NCBI RefSeq assembly: GCF_002291145.1
Contig: NZ_NTGE01000133.1
Location: 41,041 to 105,040 of the forward strand
Length of the DNA stretch: 64,000 nt
From: Streptomyces sp. SA15
GTDB taxonomy: Bacteria > Actinomycetota > Actinomycetes > Streptomycetales > Streptomycetaceae
Direction: 5' to 3'
The position numbers were made by a program, and so were the translations under genes. This document shows, piece after piece, positions 23,804-34,595 of this stretch. The notes beneath the pieces are model-generated. The model worked only from the letters and a program-made list of their open reading frames with translations. It did no database searches and was not told where the DNA came from. The first letter of the stretch is position 1, and each line of letters begins with the position of its first letter.

Positions 23804-25422
23804 TGACTAGTCAGACCACCATCGACACGACGGGGTCGGGGGACAAGGCACCATCACTCCCGTCGGACGGCTCGCCGGCCACCGGGCTGCGCGGCCACCC
23901 TTGGTTCACCCTCATCACCGTGGCGGTCGGGGTCATGATGGTGGCCCTCGACGGCACCATCGTGGCCATCGCCAACCCGGCCATCCAGAAGGACCTGGGC
24001 GCGACCTTCGCCGAGGTCCAGTGGATCACCAACGGCTATTTCCTCGCCCTCGCGGTCTCCCTGATCACCGCGGGCAAACTCGGTGACCGGTTCGGCCACC
24101 GCCAGACCTTTCTGATCGGCGTGGTCGGCTTCGCGGCCGCCTCCGGTGCCATCGGCCTGTCCAGCAGCATCGCGCTGGTCGTCACCTTCCGCGTCCTGCA
24201 GGGCCTGTTCGGCGCGCTGCTGATGCCGGCCGCGCTCGGCCTGCTGCGGGCCACCTTCCCGGCCGAGAAGCTCAACATGGCCATCGGCATCTGGGGCATG
24301 GTCATCGGCGCCTCCACCGCGGGCGGCCCGATCCTCGGCGGTGTCCTGGTCGAGCACGTCAACTGGCAGTCGGTGTTCTTCATCAACGTGCCGGTCGGCA
24401 TCCTCGCCGTCGTCCTCGGCGTCATGATCCTGCTCGACCACCGCGCGGAGAACGCGCCGCGCTCCTTCGACATCCTGGGCATCGCCCTGCTGTCGGCCGC
24501 GATGTTCTGCCTCGTCTGGGCGCTCATCAAGGCCCCCGAATGGGGCTGGGGCGACGGCAAGACGTGGACGTTCATAGTCGTGTCGGTCGTCGGCTTCGCG
24601 CTCTTCTCCTTCTGGGAGACGAAGGTGAAGGAGCCGCTGATCCCGCTGGCGCTGTTCCGCTCGGTCCCGCTCTCCGCGGGTGTCGTGCTCATGGTCCTGA
24701 TGGCCATCGCTTTCATGGGCGGCCTGTTCTTCGTGACGTTCTACCTCCAGAACGTGCACGGTATGAGCCCGATCGACGCCGGCCTGCACCTGCTCCCGCT
24801 CACCGGGATGATGATCGTCGGCTCTCCGCTCGCGGGCGCGATGATCACCAAGTTCGGTCCCCGTGTCCCGCTGGCCGGCGGCATGGCGCTCACCGCGATC
24901 GCCATGTACGGCATGTCCACGCTGGACACGGACACCGGCAGCGCCATCATGTCGGTCTGGTTCGCCCTGCTGGGCCTCGGCCTCGCACCCGTCATGGTCG
25001 GCGCCACCGAGGTCATCGTCGGCAACGCGCCGATGGAGCTGTCCGGCGTGGCCGGCGGTCTCCAGCAGGCCGCTATGCAGATCGGCGGCAGCCTCGGTAC
25101 GGCCGTCCTCGGCGCCGTGATGGCCTCCAAGGTCGACAGCGACCTCGCGGGCAACTGGAAGGACGCGGGGCTCCCGCCGCTCACGGCGGCCCAGGAGCAC
25201 CAGGCCTCGGAGGCGGTCCAGGTCGGCGTGGCGCCGATCGCACCGGGCACGCCGGAGGCGGTCGTCACGAAGATCAACGATGTCGCCCACGACACCTTCA
25301 TCTCCGGCATGAGCCTGGCGTCCCTGGTCGCCGCCGGAGTCGCCGTGGTCGCCGTCCTGGTCGCCATGCTCACCAAGCGCGGCGAGAACGCGGAGGCGGG
25401 CGCGGGCGTCGGGCACATCTGA
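23803..25422 (+). CDS. MFS drug exporter, DHA2 (14-TM) family
   Basis: 539 residues with 14 hydrophobic segments. DHA2 signatures are present: VALDGTIVAIANPAIQKDL in TM1, GDRFGHRQTF in the first cytoplasmic loop and GPILGGVLVEHVNWQSVFFI in the TM5 region (motif C). These transporters expel hydrophobic drugs in exchange for protons. The ATG at 23803 is set by the promoter spacing; upstream in-frame codons lie in the operator. It is divergent from a TetR repressor. An Ala-rich cytoplasmic loop near residues 445-480 precedes the last helix. Confidence 0.9.
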   Translation: MTSQTTIDTTGSGDKAPSLPSDGSPATGLRGHPWFTLITVAVGVMMVALDGTIVAIANPAIQKDLGATFAEVQWITNGYFLALAVSLITAGKLGDRFGHRQTFLIGVVGFAAASGAIGLSSSIALVVTFRVLQGLFGALLMPAALGLLRATFPAEKLNMAIGIWGMVIGASTAGGPILGGVLVEHVNWQSVFFINVPVGILAVVLGVMILLDHRAENAPRSFDILGIALLSAAMFCLVWALIKAPEWGWGDGKTWTFIVVSVVGFALFSFWETKVKEPLIPLALFRSVPLSAGVVLMVLMAIAFMGGLFFVTFYLQNVHGMSPIDAGLHLLPLTGMMIVGSPLAGAMITKFGPRVPLAGGMALTAIAMYGMSTLDTDTGSAIMSVWFALLGLGLAPVMVGATEVIVGNAPMELSGVAGGLQQAAMQIGGSLGTAVLGAVMASKVDSDLAGNWKDAGLPPLTAAQEHQASEAVQVGVAPIAPGTPEAVVTKINDVAHDTFISGMSLASLVAAGVAVVAVLVAMLTKRGENAEAGAGVGHI

Positions 25423-25428
25423 GGCGCC

Positions 25429-25455
25429 GAACTCCGGGAGAGGGGCCTGGAGTTC
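25429..25455. terminator. Weak hairpin after the exporter
   Basis: GAACTCC (25429-25435) pairs with GGAGTTC (25449-25455), seven nucleotides after the exporter stop. The 13-nt loop makes it modest. Confidence 0.4.
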
Positions 25456-25630
25456 CCCTATCCGGGTGACAAAGCTAAAGGTTCCCTCCCGCTCGGCAGG
25501 CGTCGCGGGCCAGAGTGTGCCAAGCCCTCCGTACGGCATGTTCCCCAGGCAAGTTCGGGAGCCTGCCCAGGACATGGAGGGCGGCCGGTGCTGCGGCGCG
25601 CTGCCGGAGGGGGGCGGCGCGCCGCAAGGC

Positions 25631-25676
25631 CGGAGGGATTGTCGGAGGGATTGTCGGAGGATTGTCGGAGGATTGG
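25631..25676. repeat. Four-copy 11-12-bp tandem repeat
   Basis: Units CGGAGGGATTGT twice, then CGGAGGATTGT and CGGAGGATTGG. They lie in the leader of the small membrane protein gene; each unit contains a GGAGG purine tract. No other gene is visible between 25456 and 25751. Confidence 0.7.
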
Positions 25677-25751
25677 GAATCGCAGCGGGGGTACTCGCCT
25701 CGTCGAACCCGGAACGAACCCGAATCAACCAAGGGGTTCAGGGAGTTGATG

Positions 25752-26057
25752 ATGGCGGGCTTCGGACACGGAACGCGCAGGTACCCCCGCTCACGTGGCC
25801 GGACGTGGTCACGGACCGGGCCGGATCGCGCGACGCTCGGAATCATCGGAGTCATCTGCGCGATCGCCGGATTCTTCGTGCTGGGGATCATCCTCGGCCC
25901 CGTGGCGATCGTCTGCGGCTGGCTCGCCATGGGCCGCACCTGGGCGGGCAACCGCCCCGCACCGGCCCTGGTCGCCCTCGTACTGGGCGCTATCGACACG
26001 CTCCTGGCGGTCATCTGGCTGGCCGGAGCGGCAACCCCGGGCAACGGCATGTTCTGA
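25752..26057 (+). CDS. Small DUF4190-like membrane protein
   Basis: 101 residues with a basic N-terminus (RRYPRSRGRTWSRTG) and two transmembrane helices (about 30-58 and 72-92) joined by GRTWAGNRPAPA, the layout of DUF4190 proteins. The ATG at 25752 lies 6 nt after GGGAG; the adjacent ATG at 25749 is too close. Function unknown. It converges with the potassium channel gene across a strong terminator. Confidence 0.65.
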   Translation: MAGFGHGTRRYPRSRGRTWSRTGPDRATLGIIGVICAIAGFFVLGIILGPVAIVCGWLAMGRTWAGNRPAPALVALVLGAIDTLLAVIWLAGAATPGNGMF

Positions 26058-26076
26058 CCCGGGGCGAGTGAGGGAA

Positions 26077-26104
26077 GGGCCCCCGGTGGGACGACCGGGG
26101 GCCC
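26077..26104. terminator. Strong bidirectional terminator
   Basis: An 11-bp perfect stem, GGGCCCCCGGT with ACCGGGGGCCC, and a 6-nt loop, between convergent genes. Confidence 0.85.
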
Positions 26105-26123
26105 ACCTTCGTGTAAGGCTCCG

Positions 26124-26861
26124 TCAGTGTCGAGCCGACCGCTCCTGCAACACCGCGACCTCGGCCCGAAGCGCCCGCACCTCATCGGTCAGCATCCGGA
26201 TCGCCTCCGTCTGCCGCCGCTCCTCCACATCGTCCTTCTCGAACCGCGCGATGAACCACGCGGCGATGTTCGCGGTCACCACACCCAGCAACGCGATCCC
26301 GGACAGCATCAGCCCCACCGCGATCATCCGCCCCAGCCCCGTGGTCGGCGCATGGTCCCCGTATCCCACGGTCGTCATCGTCGTGAACGACCACCACACC
26401 GCGTCACCCAGCGTATGGATGTTCCCGTCCGGCGACTCCCGCTCCACCGACAGCACCGCCAGCGACCCGAACATCAACAGCCCCACCACGGCCCCACCGA
26501 CATACGTCGTCAGCCGGATCTGCGAGGCCATCCGCGCCCGCCGCTGCACCAGCACCAGCGTCGACACCAGCCGCAGCAGCCTGAGCGGCTGGATCAGCGG
26601 CAGCACCACCGCACACAGGTCCAGCCAGTGCGTCCGTACGAACACCCGCCGGTCCCGCGCGAGCGCCAACCGCACCAGATAGTCGACGGCGAACGCCCCC
26701 CACACCATCCACTCGACCACCGTGCACGCACGCGTCAGGGACCGGCTCGCCGAACTGTCCACTATGGGCAGGGCATACGCGACGGCGAACACCACGGCCA
26801 GCGCCAGCAGGGGCCGCTGGGTGCGCTGTTCCCAACGCACCTGCGCCGATTGCTCTTTCAT
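26124..26861 (-). CDS. Voltage-gated-type potassium channel subunit
   Basis: 245 residues. Hydrophobic segments near 18-32, 44-66, 78-92, 118-138 and 178-202 flank the selectivity filter TMTTVGYGDH (TVGYGD at 164-169). A PLRLLRLVSTLVLVQRRAR stretch at 92-110 resembles an S4 sensor but with few regular Arg, so voltage sensitivity is uncertain. The C-terminus (208-243) is a short coiled coil. It should form a tetrameric K+ pore in the plasma membrane. ATG 26861 is preferred because a TACGAT -10 lies 6 nt upstream. Confidence 0.88.
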   Translation of the reverse strand: MKEQSAQVRWEQRTQRPLLALAVVFAVAYALPIVDSSASRSLTRACTVVEWMVWGAFAVDYLVRLALARDRRVFVRTHWLDLCAVVLPLIQPLRLLRLVSTLVLVQRRARMASQIRLTTYVGGAVVGLLMFGSLAVLSVERESPDGNIHTLGDAVWWSFTTMTTVGYGDHAPTTGLGRMIAVGLMLSGIALLGVVTANIAAWFIARFEKDDVEERRQTEAIRMLTDEVRALRAEVAVLQERSARH

Positions 26862-26883
26862 GACCGCATCGTAAAGAAACGGT

Positions 26884-26917
26884 GAGGGTGGTGAGGCCAC
26901 CAGGCCCCACCACCCTC
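26884..26917 (-). terminator. aceE terminator
   Basis: GAGGGTGGTG (26884-26893) pairs perfectly with CACCACCCTC (26908-26917). It lies 52 nt past the aceE stop on the minus strand and before the channel gene. Confidence 0.7.
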
Positions 26918-26942
26918 CGCCGCTCAAGCCGTGCAGCGTGTT

Positions 26943-26968
26943 GCAGCACTACGCAGCACTACGCAGCG

Positions 26969-26972
<4 letters not shown>
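26943..26972. repeat. Three-copy 10-bp tandem repeat across the aceE stop
   Basis: GCAGCACTAC, GCAGCACTAC, GCAGCGCTAC. The aceE stop codon (26969-26971 on the minus strand) falls in the third copy. Confidence 0.7.
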
Positions 26973-29716
<2,744 letters not shown>

Positions 29717-30091
29717 GCTGTTCCTTACCTGTCAGAGGGCTGCTTTTCGAGGTGTTCTCGGGGGTTTGCGCTGTGCCTGCACCGTTCCCCATCGTGTACC
29801 TCGGGGGCGTAAACGTCATCTCTACTGTGAGGTAACCGGTCCTTCGTAAAGCGTCCGGTACCCACGGAAGGTTCCCAAAGGCACAAACGGGGCAGAAGGG
29901 TGTGGTGTGCATCACTGTCGGGTCGTGGCGGCATGCCTCGAGTTGCGGCGACACGGCCCGGAACGTCACCGTTTCGGCGGTCTGAACGGCCGGGTACTTG
30001 CGCGATCCGCCCCGCCCGTGTGGACTACGGCCAATGCTTCGCGCACGCGCGTGGCTGAGTTATTCACCAAGACATGATCAGGAGGCAACCC
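29717..30091. other. Divergent control region of aceE and DUF3052 gene
   Basis: About 375 bp between two divergent genes. On the minus strand GGTTACCTCACAGTAGAGATG near 29818-29838 is the best-looking core promoter for aceE, leaving a ~100-nt leader. No ORF with a ribosome binding site and no strong hairpin was found. A conserved role for this leader cannot be judged from one genome. Confidence 0.4.
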
Positions 30092-30532
30092 GTGAGCGCG
30101 ACCGCGGACCACGCGGAGGAGCGGACGAACCCTGCCGTCAGGCTGGGGTTCCAGCCCGAGCAGGTGGTCCAGGAGATCGGCTACGACGACGACGTAGACC
30201 AGGAACTCCGCGAGGCCATTGAAGAAGTCATCGGCAGCGACCTTGTGGATGAGGACTACGACGACGTAGCCGATGCCGTGGTGCTGTGGTTCCGCGACGA
30301 GGACGGCGACCTGACGGATGCGCTGGTGGATGCCACCACGTACATCGAAGAGGGCGGTTCGATCCTGCTGCTGACGCCGAAGACCGGCCGGGACGGCTAC
30401 GTGGAGCCCAGCGACATCTCCGAAGCCGCGACGACCGCCGGGCTCTCCGCGTCGAAGAGCGTCAGCGTCGGCAAGGACTGGAGCGGCAGCCGGCTGGTGA
30501 CGCCGAAGGCCGCAGCCACCAAGAAGAAGTAG
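30092..30532 (+). CDS. DUF3052 family protein
   Basis: 146 residues, acidic, of the actinobacterial DUF3052 family: NPAVRLGFQPEQVVQEIGYD onward, then VLWFRDEDGDLTDALVDATT in the middle and a Lys-rich tail. The GTG at 30092 has an excellent AGGAGG site 6 nt upstream. Function unknown; the gene is a constant neighbour of aceE in streptomycetes as far as I recall. The compact alpha/beta profile and lack of membrane or catalytic motifs suggest a small regulatory protein. Confidence 0.82.
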   Translation: MSATADHAEERTNPAVRLGFQPEQVVQEIGYDDDVDQELREAIEEVIGSDLVDEDYDDVADAVVLWFRDEDGDLTDALVDATTYIEEGGSILLLTPKTGRDGYVEPSDISEAATTAGLSASKSVSVGKDWSGSRLVTPKAAATKKK

Positions 30533-30543
30533 CCACAGAACGC

Positions 30544-30590
30544 CGGACGGGCCGGGTACGCGACCTCGGCCGCCTCACCCAGCCCGTCCG
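30544..30590 (+). terminator. Hairpin after DUF3052 gene
   Basis: CGGACGGGC (30544-30552) pairs with GCCCGTCCG (30582-30590) around a 29-nt loop. The right arm matches the CAGCCCGTCCG start of the intergenic repeat family. Confidence 0.5.
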
Positions 30591-30658
30591 ATGGTCCCCG
30601 GTGATCGCTGCGTAGGGTGGTCTCACCCGAACAGCCCCACCGAAGGGACATCCACGAG

Positions 30659-31117
30659 ATGGCGATCCAGGTCGGCGAGAAGGCCCCCGACTTCGAGCTC
30701 AAGGACAACCACGGCAGGGCCGTGAAGCTGTCCGACTTCCGCGGCCACCAGAACGTCGTGCTGCTCTTCTACCCCTTCGCCTTCACCGGCGTGTGCACGG
30801 GCGAGCTGTGCGAGCTGCGCGACAATCTGCCGGAGTTCTCCGACCGCGACACACAGCTGCTCGCCGTGTCGAACGACTCCATCCACACCCTGCGCGTCTT
30901 CGCCGAGCAGGAGGGCCTCGAGTACCCCCTGCTGAGCGACTTCTGGCCGCACGGCGAGACCTCGCGCGCGTACGGCGTCTTCGACGAGGACAAGGGCTGC
31001 GCGGTGCGCGGCACCTTCGTCATCGACAAGGAGGGCGTCGTGCGCTGGACCGTCGTCAACGGTCTGCCGGACGCGCGCGACCTGAACGAGTACGTCAAGG
31101 CGCTCGACACCCTGTGA
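30659..31117 (+). CDS. Peroxiredoxin, AhpE/Prx1-like
   Basis: 152 residues, thioredoxin fold. The peroxidatic site is PFAFTGVCTGELC: Pro39, Thr43 and Cys46 give the Pxxx(T)xxC signature, with Cys51 nearby, the pattern of AhpE-type enzymes. It reduces hydrogen peroxide or peroxynitrite in the cytoplasm. ATG 30659 follows a GAAGGGA site about 10 nt upstream, and TAGGGT near 30613 is a candidate -10. It lies directly before the tandem TerD genes, giving the region an oxidative/chemical-stress flavour. Confidence 0.9.
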   Translation: MAIQVGEKAPDFELKDNHGRAVKLSDFRGHQNVVLLFYPFAFTGVCTGELCELRDNLPEFSDRDTQLLAVSNDSIHTLRVFAEQEGLEYPLLSDFWPHGETSRAYGVFDEDKGCAVRGTFVIDKEGVVRWTVVNGLPDARDLNEYVKALDTL

Positions 31118-31230
31118 TTGTTCGGTTCCAAGGCCTGCGTGGTACGGGAACCCGTCACTAGGATCGAGTCGTTGATCCGACAGGAAACGCACGGCGGGGC
31201 TCCCCGCCCCTGGACACCAATGGAGGACTC

Positions 31231-31806
31231 GTGGGAGTCAGCCTCAGCAAGGGCGGCAACGTATCACTGACCAAGGAGGCCCCGGGCCTGACCGCGGTCA
31301 TCGTCGGTCTGGGGTGGGACGTCCGCACCACGACCGGTACGGACTTCGACCTCGACGCCAGCGCGATGCTGACGAACGCCGAGGGCAAGGTCGGCAACGA
31401 CGCGAATTTCGTCTTCTTCAACAACCTCAAGAGCCCTGACGGCTCGGTCGAGCACACCGGCGACAACCTCACCGGTGAGGGCGAGGGCGACGACGAGCAG
31501 ATCAAGGTCAACCTCGCCGGCGTCCCGGCCGACGTCGAGAAGATCGTCTTCCCGGTGTCGATCTACGACGCCGAGAACCGCCAGCAGTCGTTCGGCCAGG
31601 TGCGCAACGCGTTCATCCGCGTCGTCAACCAGGACGGCGGCACCGAGATCGCCCGGTACGACCTCTCGGAGGACGCCTCCACGGAGACCGCCATGGTCTT
31701 CGGCGAGCTCTACCGGCACGGCGCGGAGTGGAAGTTCCGCGCCATCGGCCAGGGCTACGCCTCGGGCCTGCGCGGCATCGCGCAGGACTTCGGTGTGAAC
31801 GTCTGA
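31231..31806 (+). CDS. terD: TerD-family stress protein, copy 1
   Basis: 191 residues covering the TerD beta-sandwich: MGVSLSKGGNVSLTKEAPGL start, GLGWD at 27-31, FDLDASA at 39-45, and the acidic calcium-binding block SVEHTGDNLTGEGEGDD at 72-88. TerD proteins bind Ca2+ and work with TerC-like membrane proteins in resistance to tellurite and other stresses. A GGAGG site lies just before the GTG start. The upstream region has both a TAGGAT hexamer (31158-31163) and a GGGAAC motif (31147-31152), so sigma-70-type or ECF-type control are both possible. Confidence 0.93.
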   Translation: MGVSLSKGGNVSLTKEAPGLTAVIVGLGWDVRTTTGTDFDLDASAMLTNAEGKVGNDANFVFFNNLKSPDGSVEHTGDNLTGEGEGDDEQIKVNLAGVPADVEKIVFPVSIYDAENRQQSFGQVRNAFIRVVNQDGGTEIARYDLSEDASTETAMVFGELYRHGAEWKFRAIGQGYASGLRGIAQDFGVNV

Positions 31807-31840
31807 GCCGACGTTCGACCGACGTCCGAAGGGGCTCACC

Positions 31841-31875
31841 GTCCGGCGCCGTGCGGTTTGCGTGCGGCGCCGGAC
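31841..31875 (+). terminator. Hairpin between the two terD genes
   Basis: Perfect 11-bp stem GTCCGGCGCCG (31841-31851) with CGGCGCCGGAC (31865-31875). It may end or attenuate the first terD transcript. Confidence 0.65.
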
Positions 31876-31921
31876 GCGCAGGACAACCAAAGAAGCACCG
31901 TCTCGGGGAGGGACCAGCAGC

Positions 31922-32497
31922 ATGGGCGTCACGCTCGCCAAGGGAGGCAATGTCTCCCTGTCCAAGGCCGCACCGGACCTCACCCAGGTGATGATCGGGC
32001 TCGGCTGGGACGCGCGCTCCACCACCGGAGCACCCTTCGACCTCGACGCCAGCGCCCTGATGTGCAACAACGGGCGGGTGCTGGGGGACGAGTGGTTCGT
32101 CTTCTACAACCAGCTCAAGAGCCCGGACGGCTCGGTGGAGCACACCGGCGACAACCTCACCGGTGAGGGCGAGGGCGACGACGAGTCGATCCTGGTCGAC
32201 CTCTCCAAGGTCCCGCCCCAGTGCGACAAGATCGTCTTCCCTGTCTCCATCCACATGGCGGACGAGCGCGGCCAGACCTTCGGCCAGGTCAGCAACGCCT
32301 TCATCCGCGTGGTCAACCAGGCCGACGGCCAGGAACTCGCGCGCTACGACCTGAGCGAGGACGCCTCCACCGAGACCGCGATGATCTTCGGCGAGGTCTA
32401 TCGCTACCAGGGAGAATGGAAGTTCAGGGCGGTGGGCCAGGGGTACGCGTCGGGGCTGAGGGGCATCGCTCTAGACTTCGGAGTCAATGTTTCGTAA
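31922..32497 (+). CDS. terD: TerD-family stress protein, copy 2
   Basis: 191 residues, a tandem paralogue of the preceding gene with the same length and blocks (GLGWD, FDLDASA, SVEHTGDNLTGEGEGDDES). Differences cluster at CNNGRVLGDEWFVFYNQ, where a Cys appears, and at VPPQCDKIVF. It therefore looks like an old duplication with some specialisation. ATG 31922 follows GGGAGGG. The gap to the DUF475 gene is 60 nt, so the two are probably cotranscribed. Confidence 0.93.
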   Translation: MGVTLAKGGNVSLSKAAPDLTQVMIGLGWDARSTTGAPFDLDASALMCNNGRVLGDEWFVFYNQLKSPDGSVEHTGDNLTGEGEGDDESILVDLSKVPPQCDKIVFPVSIHMADERGQTFGQVSNAFIRVVNQADGQELARYDLSEDASTETAMIFGEVYRYQGEWKFRAVGQGYASGLRGIALDFGVNVS

Positions 32498-32557
32498 AGC
32501 CGGGTACGGCGCGCGGGGGAGACCCGTACACCCCGTACACAAGGGATTGGGTAGCCA

Positions 32558-33706
32558 GTGGTTCTGAAAACCTTCGGCTGGTCGTTCGCGGTCACCGCGC
32601 TCGGCCTCGTCGCGGCGGTCTTCATCGGGGGGTGGACCGCCTTCGGTATCGTGGCGATCCTCTCCGTCCTTGAGATCTCGCTGTCCTTCGACAACGCAGT
32701 GGTCAACGCCGGAATCCTGAAGAAGATGTCCGCCTTCTGGCAGAAGATCTTCCTCACGATCGGCATTCTGATCGCCGTATTCGGTATGCGGCTGGTCTTT
32801 CCTGTCGTCATCGTCGCCGTCAGCGCCTCGATGGGCCCCATCGAGGCCGTCGACCTCGCGCTGACCGACAAGGACCGTTACGAGCAGCTCGTCACCGACG
32901 CCCACCCGGCGATCGCGGCCTTCGGTGGCATGTTCCTGCTGATGATCTTCCTCGACTTCATCTTCGAGGACCGGGACATCAAGTGGCTCGGCTGGATCGA
33001 GCGGCCGCTGGCCAAGCTCGGCAAGGTTGACATGCTCTCGGTCTGTATCGCGCTGATCGTGCTGCTGATCTCCGCGATGACCTTCGCGACCCACGCCCAC
33101 CTGCATGCCGGGAGCGCGGACAAGGCGGAGACGGTTCTGCTGTCCGGTGTCGGCGGTCTCATCACGTACATGATCGTCGGCGGTCTCTCCGGCTACTTCG
33201 AGGACAAGCTCGAAGAAGAGGAGGAACGCGAGCACGAGGCGGAGGAAGCTGCGGTACGCGAGGGCAAGCCACGCTCGGCGGTCGTCCTGGCCGGCAAGGC
33301 CGCGTTCTTCATGTTCCTCTACCTCGAGGTCCTGGACGCGTCCTTCTCCTTCGACGGCGTGATCGGCGCCTTCGCCATCACCAACGACATCGTCCTGATG
33401 GCCCTCGGCCTCGGCATCGGCGCCATGTACGTCCGGTCGCTCACGGTCTACCTGGTCCGCCAGGGCACCCTCGACGACTACGTCTACCTGGAGCACGGCG
33501 CGCACTACGCGATCGGCGCGCTCGCCGTGATCCTCCTGGTCACCATCCAGTACGAGATCCACGAGCTCATCACCGGCAGCATCGGTGTCATCCTGATCGC
33601 CTGGTCCTTCTGGTCCTCCGTGCGCCGCAACCGGGCACTGGCGGCTGCCGAGGGAAAAGCGGCGGGCTCCCCGGACGAGAAGACTGAGGTCTCATCCGGG
33701 GTGTGA
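32558..33706 (+). CDS. TerC-like DUF475 membrane protein
   Basis: 382 residues with about nine hydrophobic segments and two acidic metal-binding-like sites typical of the TerC/DUF475 superfamily: LEISLSFDNAVVNAGIL at about 37-53 and LEVLDASFSFDGVIGAF at about 252-268. Between them lies a charged cytoplasmic loop (FEDKLEEEEEREHEAEEAA). TerC proteins form membrane complexes with TerD proteins and are implicated in metal (Mn2+) handling. GTG 32558 has only a weak AAGGGA upstream; weak initiation may tune the ratio to TerD. Confidence 0.9.
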   Translation: MVLKTFGWSFAVTALGLVAAVFIGGWTAFGIVAILSVLEISLSFDNAVVNAGILKKMSAFWQKIFLTIGILIAVFGMRLVFPVVIVAVSASMGPIEAVDLALTDKDRYEQLVTDAHPAIAAFGGMFLLMIFLDFIFEDRDIKWLGWIERPLAKLGKVDMLSVCIALIVLLISAMTFATHAHLHAGSADKAETVLLSGVGGLITYMIVGGLSGYFEDKLEEEEEREHEAEEAAVREGKPRSAVVLAGKAAFFMFLYLEVLDASFSFDGVIGAFAITNDIVLMALGLGIGAMYVRSLTVYLVRQGTLDDYVYLEHGAHYAIGALAVILLVTIQYEIHELITGSIGVILIAWSFWSSVRRNRALAAAEGKAAGSPDEKTEVSSGV

Positions 33707-33733
33707 CACCCCCGCGAGTGAGGAACGCTCTGT

Positions 33734-33773
33734 GCGGGGCGGCCGACGAGGATGTGTCCTCCGGCCGCCCCGC
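33734..33773 (+). terminator. Strong terminator after DUF475 gene
   Basis: GCGGGGCGGCCG pairs with CGGCCGCCCCGC (12 bp) and encloses a further GAGGA/TCCTC stem, giving a near-continuous hairpin between the DUF475 and TerA-like genes. Confidence 0.8.
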
Positions 33774-33802
33774 CTGTCTGTCGAGTGAACGTGGGGGCGG
33801 GA

Positions 33803-34540
33803 ATGGGCTTCTTGGACGGACTCTGGCGTGGTCGGGCGGCCGAGTTCGACTCGGGCAACGCGGCGACGAACTCCATCGAGCTGACCAAACGGCACAGCCA
33901 GGTCTCCCTCACCAAGCAGGGCGCGGCCACCGGCCATCTGCGCGTCAACCTGAACTGGCGGATGCGGACGTCCGACATCGGCGGGTCCCAGCGCGAGAGC
34001 CTGCTGCGGCACCCCTTCAAGGCGCTCAAGCCGCCGGAGGTCCTCGGACACAGCCAGAGCATGGTCAACGTCGACCTCGACCTGGGCGTCCTGTACGAGC
34101 TCCAGGACGGCACCAAGGGCGTGGTCCAACCGCTCGGCGGCTACCTCGGCGACGCCAACGGACCGCCGTACGTGAAGCTCAGCGGGGACGACCGGTTCGG
34201 TTCGGCGTCCGGTGAGACGCTCTACGTCAACCTCGACCACCGGGACGCCATCAAACGGCTGCTGGTCTTCGTCTACATCTACGACCAGACCCCCGCGTTC
34301 GACCGCACCCACGCGATCGTCACGCTGTACCCCAGCAACGGCCCGCGCATCGAGATACATCTCGACGAGCGACACCCCCAGGCCCGCTCCTGCGCGGTCG
34401 TGATGATCGAGAACGTCAAGGGGGAGATGATGGTCCGCCGCGAGGTGAAGTTCGTGTACGGGTTCCAGGCGGAGCTGGACCGGTTGTACGGATGGGGGTT
34501 GCAGTGGGGGCGGGGTTACAAGGCGAAGGCGGAGCGTTGA
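33803..34540 (+). CDS. TerA/TerD-like stress protein
   Basis: 245 residues. The start (MGFLDGLWRGRAAEFDSGNA) is unlike plain TerD; from residue 30 it becomes a TerD-like sandwich (VSLTKQGAATGHLRVNLNW, VNVDLDLGVLYELQDGTKG, LLVFVYIYDQTPAFDRTHAI). The acidic loop is shorter than in TerD. This architecture matches the TerA-type group that partners TerD and TerC. A GGGGGCGGG purine tract precedes the ATG. The gene converges with the TerD-plus-tail gene 45 nt away. Confidence 0.8.
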   Translation: MGFLDGLWRGRAAEFDSGNAATNSIELTKRHSQVSLTKQGAATGHLRVNLNWRMRTSDIGGSQRESLLRHPFKALKPPEVLGHSQSMVNVDLDLGVLYELQDGTKGVVQPLGGYLGDANGPPYVKLSGDDRFGSASGETLYVNLDHRDAIKRLLVFVYIYDQTPAFDRTHAIVTLYPSNGPRIEIHLDERHPQARSCAVVMIENVKGEMMVRREVKFVYGFQAELDRLYGWGLQWGRGYKAKAER

Positions 34541-34559
34541 GGCTGTGGCGTTTTTCCGG

Positions 34560-34595
34560 CGCCCGCTTCTCTGACGCCCGCTTCTCTAACGCCCG
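34560..34595. repeat. 15-bp tandem repeat across a stop codon
   Basis: CGCCCGCTTCTCTGA (34560-34574), CGCCCGCTTCTCTAA (34575-34589) and a partial CGCCCG. The stop codon of the TerD-plus-tail gene (34586-34588, minus strand) lies in the second unit. Confidence 0.7.

Noticed and set aside
23854..25728. A 624-codon minus-strand frame opposite the drug exporter
   Set aside because: Repetitive His/Asp/Arg composition, typical of an antisense shadow, and it overlaps the known gene fully.
31147..31170. An ECF sigma promoter (GGGAAC then GTCGTT) for the first terD
   Set aside because: The spacing fits only loosely and a plain TAGGAT -10 overlaps it, so it is mentioned in the gene entry but not called as a feature.
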